Both the position numbers and the translations under genes were made by a program. A stretch of 64,000 bases of DNA from Phlebotomus papatasi (lineage: Eukaryota > Arthropoda > Insecta > Diptera > Psychodidae). A model generated the notes under the pieces. The model saw only the letters and a list, made by a program, of their open reading frames with translations. It was not told the DNA's origin and made no database searches. The stretch is from positions 4,278,001 through 4,342,000 of the forward strand of contig NC_077224.1 of the NCBI RefSeq assembly GCF_024763615.1. Reading direction: 5' to 3'. Of this stretch, positions 33,393 to 45,300 are shown in pieces. Each line of letters opens with the position of its first letter. Position 1 is the stretch's first letter.

Positions 33393-36300
33393 CTATGATT
33401 TTTTTAATTTCAAAAATTAATTCCACGTAGAAAAAAATGCGTTATTAGTCAAAAGTTTGAGCAAGTTAATGAGGTAAAATGTAAAATGAATAAATCAGTT
33501 GACAAATTTAACAAACAAATCTACCATTAAAATTTAACACACATAAATCACTTTTTTTTCTTTGTAAATAAATTTTTAAATAGCATCCAAATAAAATAAA
33601 AAAACAATCTACAAATAATGTAAATTCAAATTAGCAACAAGAGAAATAAAAAAAATTCTGCTTACCTTGGTGAAATTTTGCTACCATCATTTCCTGCGGC
33701 ACTGTTGATGTTGTTGGCTTTGTAGCCACACTTTTGAATACGTTTAGACAGCCGACTCACCCATCGTGTCTGATCCTCCTTCGTGGATGCCAACAGAAGC
33801 ATCTCACGGGCACAATGGGGATCGTGATGTAATTTGCACGGAGCCAGTGGATCATTATTGTCCACATGTTCTTTGTGAATTTTTATGCGACACCTAAGAA
33901 AAAAAAACAAAGTCACAAAAATCTTCAGAATGTAAAGGATGAACAAAAGAAAGAATTTCAGTAGCTCAATGGGGAAAGCATTGGCGTATCGGATATTAAT
34001 TAAAGGCATTAATTATGCTATTAAATAAGGGCTTACGCCGAGTGCATAAAATAAGTCTTTAATAAGTACTTATTAAGTCCTTCAATAAGGTATATTTATA
34101 TGGAAATAGTGACATCTGGCGGCATAATGAAAATTGGAATAGAGAATGAGGAGTTAGCCATTCACATAGCAAGAGGATGTGGAAATTCCGCTCATTCCCA
34201 TGAAATTTGGCGCTAAATTTCCGCAGTGTTCCATGGCATCTTTCCTAGGATAATTCATGGAAATTGTGCATTCCATGGAAAATTCGAACAACATCCAATA
34301 GAAATCCAGCGTCATTTTCTAGTGGAAGTTCATGGAAGATTTGTATGGAAAATCCAATGTGAAACATCCGCGGATTCCGCTAGAAAATTCCACAAGCTTT
34401 CCCATCGATTTTACTGCAACACGCCCTCTTTTTTATAGGAAAATTCCTGTTTATTAGGGGAAAGTACTCTCCCTTCGAACGTTCATGCCTTCGAATAATG
34501 TGAATTTCTTTTGGTTTTTCTAAAAGACTTACACATTTCTATTAAATATTAGTTAGCTTATTATCAATTACGAGTCTCCTCCAAAAACAGAGGGTCTAGT
34601 GACTCGTTTTTATGCTTTTATAAGAAAAATTGAAAATGGACTCAAGCTTAATTTTAATGTTGAATTTTACGTGTGTTTTTTTCCTATTTAAAATGATTTT
34701 TGGAAAAAATAATTAGTGTGAATGATAAAGGGTTAATTAAGGTTGATTTATCGTCAACATAGTTTTTCTAGAGAAGGATACCATATTTGTGGGTGGTGGA
34801 TAACTTACAAAACCACCCATACATTGCCTTTGAATTTAAGAATTTCATGCCTTCGAATGCTTATCTAGTAACACTACCGCCATTTGATTATTTGGTTATT
34901 CCACAACCTCACATTTTTGTATGTTTTGCTTCACATTGCGCTCGAAAAATCTTCAAGTATTCTAGTAAAGCAAATAAATTCACCGTCGCTGCTGACTAAA
35001 TGCATCGTATACTTACTTAAAAGTAGGATTATTCATGTATCGTGAGGAAAATAAGAAATTTTGCAGCCTTATTTTCATTTCACCCCAATCGGAATGGTGA
35101 TAGTTAGTGTAATGTGTTGTCTTTTTGAGAATCTGGAAATGATGATCTGATGAAGACATTTAAGTCTTCAAATCGGTAAGTGGCTAGAGTTACTTTAATG
35201 CTCACCATGGTGATCTTGCAGGATCACAAAAGGCAAGACATTTGATTAATATAATTTAAGAAACAATTTCCAATATTTTGTTTCTATTTCTTTCCGGAAA
35301 CAAAATAAGCCCAGTTTGTTAACTTCAAAATTTAGTATGACTCTCCTCTTTTTACAGTCGTATTTTAGGGTTGTCATATCGATAATATGGCTTTTCCAAC
35401 AATTTATTCCTATTGGAAAAGCAGTATTTCAAAAAATTGGAAAAGATTCTTTTTGTTAGGATTTTTCTCTGTAGTGATAGTTTCAGTGAGTGTATTAGAC
35501 CTTAAGCTAATCAATAATAGATCATTTAGGGTTTCGACAGAAATATTTTCCGAGAAAATTCTAGATTCAAAAGCACGTACCGTAACATTCGAAGGTAAAA
35601 ATTGTGCCATGCCTTGGATCAAATCGACGTAGTATTTTTATTTACCTCGTAAAAAGAAACTAAGGGATTTTGAATGGTAAATGAGATAAGTACGGGATTT
35701 CAATAAACTAGAGATTTTATTTGGTGTAATAAAAATTGGGATTCATTTTCGATTTTCCCAAACAAAAAAAATCATAAAGTTTGAACTTCATATTTGTGGT
35801 CCAACCTAGAGTACTTTTCCCTACCTGGCGAAAATCAAAGGAATAATTCCATGGAAAATTCCACTACCTTTCCATACATTTTTTTAAGAAAATTCCATAC
35901 GTTTTTCAATTGCAAAAGAAAGCGGAATAGGAATAACAAGCGAAAAATTCCTCGGAATTTTCCAGTATTTTTCCTTGGTAAATTCCACGGAAATTCTCGA
36001 AGGTATATTTCCAAGGAAATTACAAACATTTGTTTTACAAACATTTGTTCGTAAATGTTCGTAAATACACAAAAAATGTACGTAAAATTTTGTCATTTGT
36101 TCGTAAATGTTTGTTTTCCTGTCGAACATTTTAGGAACATTTACGAACAAATGTTTGTAAAAGTACAAAAAAATGTTCGTCAAATAATCATATTACGAAC
36201 AATGTTTGTGAAAAAAGTAAAAAAATTTACGAACTTGTTTGTGGGTTATACGATTCACGAGCATTTCGTAAGTCCCCCATAGGAATTCACAAACATTTAC

Positions 36301-39300
36301 GAACATTTTTACAAAATATTTTTTTCTGTGTATGATAAAAAAGTACTGCTAAAACGTACGATAAAGCGCGTGACTTCGATCACAATTGTCCTTCTAAAAA
36401 ATCGCAAAAATGAAGTTACGACAAATGCTGATTTAACTGACGATATATGAGATTTTTGTAATTTTGTTTATTAAGCTTTCTCTAGGTAAAAGGAAAATTT
36501 AAAAGCCCAAAAAAACATTTTACTTAAAAATAATCGTAAGTGTCTCTAATTAATTAAAATTTATCGGTGTTAGTAGTAATATTCCTTTTTTGGGGAGTAA
36601 AAAAATATTTAATAAAGTTTAATTGAAATGTTGTCTCCTGGAAATTTGTCAAAAAGAAGTTACGGCAATTGCTGATCCATGTGACGACAATTTCAAATTA
36701 AAAATGGGTTTTTTAATAAATGAGGCGGGTGTATGCATGTAGGTTTTCTTATTTATTTTAGCGTATCAATATATCAGACAGTATTTGTCCATCGTCACCT
36801 AAATTAGATTAAAATTAGGAACAATTCGCATACAAAAATCATGGAAAGGGAAAGTTCATGAAGTCATCATATTAATAAATTGAAGCACTTATTGAATTTT
36901 CTTTCGCCGTGAAATTTAATCATGAAGCGCCAAGAGACTTCATAATAACACTGAGAGAAAAACAGGGGTGCGATTAACATTTTTTCCTCATAATTTTAAC
37001 ACTTTTTAGGTGTAAAAATATATCAACATTTTTTTAATGTTAATTTTACACCTTTTTATGTGTAAAATTAACATGAAAAAGGGTAACTTTAACCCTCAAT
37101 ACACCTATACTGCAGGGTAAAATTAACATTTCTGAAATGTTATTTTAACTTTTTCGGATTTCTCTCAGTGAAGTATTTTAACAACAAGAAAATAAAAGGT
37201 ACTTTTGTTGTAAATTGAATAAAAAGAGGGCCAAACATTTTCATTAGCAGGAAACAATGAGAGAATGATATTACAATTCGCCCACACGAAATGAATTGTT
37301 ATACTTTCACGCAATTTCAATATTCTATTCTTTTCATCAATTTATACTCTTTCACTTCCCAAAAAAAAAAAAGAAACACATTCAAGGTGAGTGTACCACA
37401 GTCAAAAGTCAATATAAAATGAAAAGAAAAGAAAAAAATAAATGTGAGTCATACCTTTTGCATTCATAGGCGGGTGGTGGCCGAAACATGTGCCAAACTG
37501 GTTTTGGACAAATTTCACATGTTGTTGGCATATGGTAGGATATTTGAATTAATTCATGACCTACAAATATTCAAACAAAATATTCTTTTAGTTTCCTTCT
37601 TTTTCGCTGCAAAATTCAAAGAAAAGAAAAAGTTACCTTTGTGGTGAATTGTTCCGGGTCTCTCGTCGCCGGATCCTTTGAGGGTGTCAAATTGATTTTG
37701 TTGCTGATCATCCGGACGACGAGCCTCACCTTCCATTGCGTACAGCAATTGAAATATTCTGGGAATTTCTTTGGCATCAGCACGAATCACATCACCCTGT
37801 GTCACTGATCTCACGTGGAATACTTTACTGTTTTTTTTTCAAAGGAAAAAGAATTAGAAAAAAATCTAAAAGAAATAAATTCATGAGGGACCTTACCTTA
37901 AATCCAAGATAAGGACGGGATCACTAGTATTTTGTTTATCGTGTTCTGTATTGTAGAAAATAATTCGTCTAGTTGAGACCACGACAAATTGACGCTTCCA
38001 TCCATGTCTTCGAATATTTTGTTTATTTGGCACACTGAGCCATCCCTCGATTATTGAATCCTTCAAATTAAGAAAAACAAGAGCCTTATTCTTTACCCAG
38101 AGAAAGAGTTGATTATCATCTTTTCTATTCAAAATATTTATTGGCCTTTGTTAAAAAATCTCGATGAACATAATCTTCGTTCAGTCTTCGTTCAGTTTTC
38201 GGAAATACTTGACTTTTTTTCGTTATTGTTATTACAATTTATATTTATAAACTTCACCCTTTAATCTTAATTCTTTTCACTGCTATTCCCTACAGAAACA
38301 ACAGCCCATTATTATAAATAATCTTTCAGGCGGAGGTTTAAGATAACATATAAACCAAATAGGCCACGCCCTTAAAAAAAATAGTTTCCTAAAATTTGAA
38401 AAATCCACGAAGTAACGGCTAAATGAAGTGTTTTATCTGCATTTATTGAAAACACAGTTAAATCAACATGTATTCATGAAAAATAGGCCACGCCCTCATA
38501 TAACAAATATTTTCTATAATATATTGTGACGAATTTGCCTCTTAAATGGTTAGGGGTAGTGGATTATGCGCTACCTATCCAATAGCGCATAATCCATAGT
38601 CCCTTATAGCGCCAACTACCCACTTTTGGGCGAAAATTGCAGAATAGTGGATTCAGTGTAATTTTTACACTTAAGCACTATACTTCGGGAGGGCTACTCA
38701 TATGCCTTTATAAGACATGGAACGCAATTTATGTGGACAGACAAGCCATAGTTTTCTGCCGTAAGGCAAAATCCAGAAAGAACATCATGAAAAGGTCCAT
38801 CACTATTAACCGTCATGCAATAGACTGGGGTAAGACAGTTAAATATCTTGTAGTCAACATTGACCACAAGATGACATTTTCTAGTCATATAAAGACCATC
38901 CACGCGAAGGCTAGGAATTCAGTAGGTGCTTTAATGCATCTTATGAATCCTAGCTCTGCCCTTAGTAAAAAGAACAAACTTCTTTTATACAAAGCTATAA
39001 TTCGGCCGAAAATGACATATGGTTCCATTACCTGGAGACATGGGTGCTCCACCCACCTCCATAGTCTTCAGCGTATCCAAAACAAATGCCTCCGGATGGC
39101 CTTCAGCCTTCCTAGAGACACAAGGATAGTAGATCTACATCGGGATTGTGACATTCCAATGTTAAACAAGTTTATCATAAAGCTAAATACCAAGTTATTA
39201 CAAAGATGTAATGATCATAAAAATCCACTAATTAGCCGAATTAAAAAGGCTAAAAATAATTTAGGACACCCAAAGCTCGATATTCGAGCGTAGTCTTGTG

Positions 39301-42300
39301 ATAGTAGATTAAGTTAGTTAAGCATTAGTTAAGGTAGTTAAGCTAGATTTAAGTACAAAAAATCCAAGAAGAAATGCAGGTTTTACAAAATTTTCCTGTG
39401 AACTAAATTCCCAAGACTCATTAAAAACCGTCATAGTAAATACTTAGCTAATAGCATGTCAAATCAAAAATGCGCTAAAGGTTTATATAATGTACCTAGC
39501 ATATAGCAATAAGAAAATATCCATCTTTTGTTAGAAATAAGATCATAGACGAATAAAGATATTTGAAATCGAAATCGTGGACAGAGAAGGTGAGGAGCTT
39601 TAAATTGCCCCTTTATGACCCAGGCAATTCGATGCCTGTGGTACCAATAACGGCTACCGGCGAGTCGCTTGCTGTGTGAATGGAGAAGCTCCTGGGGCCG
39701 TATCCTTTAGATGTTGAGAGTTTGATTTTGTGGGAAAAGTCAATTCTCCGTGTGGAACTCGCCTATTTGGTATCCACAAAATTTTCGATTGGTAATTTTC
39801 TCATCAAAAATCGGGGAGAATTCTCGAGTGGTATTCCCGGTGAGAGTTTGATTAATTACATAGAAAATAAGGAAATAAATTAAAAATACAGTACTCTCAC
39901 TCAATCGAGCGAAAAATTTTGTTGATAATTTTCGCGTTTAATTATGAAGCTAATTCGCACAAATTCGCTGCAGTTCTTCCTATTTTATCGTGATTCTTTA
40001 TAATTAAGCGCTTTTTGTGGAATTTACAAAGGCTTTGACGCCCAAATCTATCGATAAACCGGATGACATTTTGCCCCATATGCCCGATTGAGAGAGAGTC
40101 CACTGCTTCGCGTTTTTTCAAAGTTTTAAACGGTTTTTAAATGATTATTTCACTTGATAAATACAATTTTCGTATATTTATTATAAATTTCAATAAAGTT
40201 TTTTTTTCTTAATAAACTGTGCAGGAATTTCGAACTTTTTTCCTATTATCTCTTATTATTTTTCTATTTTTTTTTGTTGAGTTTGATAGCAATCACTTTC
40301 CAAATTGTTTATTATTTTCATATTATTTTGTTTCAGCTCTCGTAAATAAGAAAACGGTTGTGGCCATTTAATGATTTGATCTTTGATTAACCTATTTACT
40401 TGGCCGTGAACTCTTTAAAACTCTTAATTTTTGTTTTAACTAAAACCGGAGAAAAAAGATCGCATAATTTATAGTCAGTTTTTTTGGAAAATATTCTTTT
40501 TAGTAAGTTGAAATTGTTAGATCTCAAGAACCAACAAAACAAATATTTTAAGCAGCAAAATAATACCAGTTATTAGACTGAGAAAAAAAAGAGGCTACGA
40601 TTAACTTTTTTCGTCATAACTTTAACACTTTTCGGGTGTAAAAATATATCAACATTTTTTTATGTTAATTTTACACATTTTGAGGGTAAAATCAACATGA
40701 AAAAGGGTTAATTTAACCCATAATACACCTAAAAAGGATAATGTTTACACCGATTTCGGATCAATAATACAGGGTAAAATTAACATTTCTGGAATGTTAT
40801 TTTAACTGTTTCGGATTTCCCTCACAGAGATCAAACGGTAACAGATATTGTTTTCTGGTCTTCGACGACCCCCCACCTAAAGTCAATATACACAAGCATT
40901 TTATTATTTTTTTCTTTATATTTAAAATAAGTTACTAAAAAAACTACATAGAAAAGTTTTCTAAGAATGTCGAAATATTTACGATATTGATACTAGATAC
41001 TTATCATGAGGATTCCCTTGAAGAAACGTTTACGAAATATTGACGTTATTCTGTCAATTAAAATATGACATAGGTTACCAAAGTGGTAATAACGTAAGAT
41101 TTACATTAATAAGTTACTTCAGTTGAAAGTAATGCAGCTTACGTAAAATTTACGTTTTTCTTGCCTTAAACTTTTAATCAAGTTATCTGAATTGATCTTT
41201 ATTACCGTAGACCATATTGAAAGTTACTTTTTTTTTCGAATCTAAAGAAATCAACTTGACACTAGGCTAGAGACCAAACGGTAAGAGATATCGTCTTCTG
41301 GTCTTCAGCGACCCCCCCTAAAAGTCGGTATACTGAGGAATTTATCATTTTTCTCTCCCATTGCCTGATTTTTCTCTCCAATTTTCACTTTTCTGAGCAA
41401 TCCAAAAAATTTTCAGAAACAAAAAGTAAAAAATAAAAAATTAAAAAAAAAACTAGAAAGAGAATATTTGAAACTCACCTGATTATCCTCCGTGTCATTT
41501 TCAGCAGAAGACAGTGAAGTTGTCTCATTGAGTTTCGTCTGGAGCATCTCAATTTCTGTATCCTTGCACTGAATCTCCATTTGAAGTTTCGTCTTGGCCA
41601 TTGTTTCTTCATTCAAATTGATCTGAGACTCATTGAATTTCACCAACAAATGACTGTACTTATCACGCTCCTGACACAGCTCCTGCTTCAATCGTCGATT
41701 CTCCTTTTCCTTCTTCCTCAGTTCCGTGGCCGAACCGACCTTCTTGTTCTTGGCCGTATTGGCAAAGTCCTTTCGATAGATCACTTCTTCGAGTTTATTC
41801 ACAGCTGACTGCTTAAACAAGGTCTCCTGCTTCAATTTTGCCTGTAATCGCTCAATTTCACCCTTGTCCACCTTCACTTGACTCAATTCATCCTGGAGTT
41901 TCTTATTCAACTGCACTTGCTCATCCAATTCGACAGTTTTCTTGCTCAATTTCATATTTACATCATATTCCACATCTTTCATCACCAATAACGCTGATTC
42001 CTTATGCGCCAGTTCACTCTTGTGCTTAGCCACCAAATCCTTCATTTCAAACTCCTTCATGGCCTTCTCCTTCTCCAAATCAGCCACAGTCTCTTCGGCA
42101 ATTGATCTCGCCAGAGCTTCAGAGTCAGCACGAGCAAGAGCTATTTGCAATTGATGCACCAGAGATTTTCTTTCTTCCTCCTGCTCCTGCAGCACCCGTG
42201 TTTTCTCCTCAAGCTCATCCCTAGCATCCTTACATTGTTTCTTTTGTAATTTATGAAAATACTGTTCAGCCTCCAATTGTTCCTGTAACTCCTTATTCTG

Positions 42301-45300
42301 CAGGATGTCCTGATTGTGAGCATTCTTAATTTTAAACACTTCCTCCTCAAATTTTCGTCTCATATCGCGCAATTGATGCACCTCTTTAATCAACTGAGTC
42401 TCTTTGGCTTTCAGATGGGCTATTTCGGAACTTTGCAGACTCAATTCAGACAACAGTGAATTCTTCTTTGACTGCTCTTGATCCAATTGACTATGCAACG
42501 CAATCACCTTTTCCGTTTCCTAATAACATTTTCCACATTTTAGCATCAAAATAAAATAGGGAAGATTCGGAAAAAGAACGATTTTCCCAGAATATGATCA
42601 GTACTTTATTTTTAGTCAGTAAAAAAAATACCTAGGGTCCTTAGGGTCGACAAAGGAAGGGCAGAAAAAATTATGATGAGTAATAAAATAAATAATAATA
42701 AATAATTAATATGTTTCGGCGGCTGCCGCCGACTTATCACGGTCGAAGACCTCATCAGAGAAACGGCAAAAATTCTGAATCGTACATTCCATAACGAGTC
42801 TGTTCAGTAATAACCTTTCGAAGAGACAGAGACACTTCCAGGCTACCCCCTGGCAAAAGTTTTTTTTTTAATATGGAGCTGTTTGAAGCCAACTCATAAA
42901 TTGCTTCCAAACTCAGCTTATACTTCGATTTCCGAAAAACTTTCTAGATGGAAATATAGAATATTTATCCCTCTTTACAAGGCACAGAGTCCTGTGTACA
43001 AGGCACACCTCAATTGTGACATATATTGTGAAACGGTCACGAATGCAGAAAAATTTTCATACGAATCTGTATGTGAATGTGCGAAAGTGGTTTCAATTTT
43101 GAAGGCCACTTGCCAGGGAGTAGCTTCCAGGCCATGCTAAACTTATTCAATGACCTAAAAAGTATAAAGGCGTCTACACATTGAGAGCAATTTTCGTCAA
43201 AAATTGCGTTTTTGACAGAAATTTGACGTTTCCCCCTACAACGCTGCAGGGAATTTCCTTCAAAAAAGCAATTTTTGACAAAAATTGCTCCCAATGTGTA
43301 AAGGCCATAAGTCTAAAGCGCAAGTTCGCGCATTCGCCGCTTTAGCGCTGTTTAGTCTTCCATTTCGAATTTTCGGTAATCTTAACACTTCACGACAAAA
43401 ACAGTGCGTAAACATTTTCCACAAAAAGTGAATTTCAAGACAGATAGGGAATGTATCCGGTATTCGCCAGTGGAAAAGTAGTCATTCTAAGAGGTAAATA
43501 CTTTTTTGGTCTTGCCCAGAGCTTTCGGTCCTATCATGGACCTTCTTCAGTGGCTGGATGGCTATCAAAATTTATTTTGCAACATTTTCTTTCATTTTTG
43601 GATAATCTCAACACTCATTCGACTAAATTGTGTTTTCGCAGTTCTTCTCCTTCCTGACCAACAGAAATCAAAGACAGAAAAGTACAAATGTGTAGCCAGC
43701 AAGAGCCAATACTTTGAATGAACTAATTTTCGTACTTTACCTGAATTTTTTCATGATACATTGGTTAAAAATGGCTAAAATCTTAGTGCATGGCCTAGTA
43801 GTTACTATTACTTTGATTTCGATCCATTCCGAATTTTGGCTATTTGGGATTTTAATCCATTTGGGATTTTAGCTTTCTAGGATTTTGGCCTTTCGAGGTT
43901 TTGGCTCATCCGAGATCTTTATTTTTCGGGATTTCAACTCATTCGGGATTTAACTTCTTGGGATTTTGGCCCATTTGGGATTTTGGTTTTGTGACTTTTT
44001 GAGATTTTGACCTATTCAGGATTTTAACTCATTCGGAATTTTGACTTTTCGGAATTTTGACTTCTTGAGATTTTGGCCCATTCGCGATTTTAACCCATTC
44101 AGGATTATGACTTTTCGGGATTTTGGGCTTTTCGGATTTGAACCCATTTTGGATTTTGACTCATTTGATATTTTGATTTTTTGGGATTTTGGCTCATTCG
44201 GGATTTTAGCTTTTTAAGATTTACACCCATTCCCGGAGGGGAGTTCTGTAAGGTTCTGGCAATGCCATATGACAAATTGGATTTGAGTCTCAGGAGAGCT
44301 TTTTCGAAAATGCGATTCTGTAGCCGTGGCATTGCCATTTCAGCTCTCGTGACATTGTCATAAGTCACATATTTGAGATTTCTGGCAATTAAAATAACAA
44401 TAAATTTTGTTAAACAAATAAACCAAGACGTACTGTATTTTCATAAATTCATCAAGTAAAGGGATTTCATTAAAAATCAATGAATTGCATTTTCGAACTC
44501 ATATGATATGACAAAAAAACTCGTTTGGCATTGTCAGGTTTCAAACTCACGCGTGACAATGCCACGAAAATTACAGAATTCCCCTACTGATTTTGGTTTT
44601 TTGGGGATTTTGGCCCATTTGGGATTATGGCTATTCGAGATTTGAACATATTCGGGATTTTGACTTTTTGGATTTTGGCCCATTTGGGATTTCAGCTTTT
44701 TGAGATTTAAACCAATTTTGGATTTAGGTTTTTCGGGATTTTGGCCTATTTGTGATTTCGGCTTTTCGGAATTTGAACCCATTCTGGATTTTAGTTTTTC
44801 GGAATTTTGGCTCATTTGAGATTTTGCCTTCTTGGTATTTTTACTTTTCGGGAATTCAGTCCACTCACAATTTTGGCTTTCTGGATTTTGACCGGGACCC
44901 ATAATACAAAAGCTCTTCGCAAGCAAGATTTTCGAAGCATTTACTATTGTTTTTTTTAGGTGTGGCTTCATATTCACAAGGTATATATTTAGAGCATCCC
45001 TGATGCCGAAAATGAGAAGCCGAATTTTCAGAAATCAGCGGTTAATGAGATATTTTGAAAAATGTGAAAAATACAGTTTTTGCTGAATTATCTCGAAATA
45101 CTATTATGCTTTTTCGCTCCTTTTAGGTTCATTTTGAAGATCTTTTTTGTGTAGATGAGTTTAAAAAATAAAAGGAAATGACAGTATCTTATTTCTCGAG
45201 ATATTTCTATTTGAATACGAATAAAAAAGACAAAAAAATGAAGAAATTTACATTTCTGAAATTCTCGTGGATTTTCGCGAACCGCGGAATTTATCGCGAA

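Noticed and set aside
33960..34010. tRNA-like A box (TAGCTCAATGGGG)
   Set aside because: No B box follows at the right distance.
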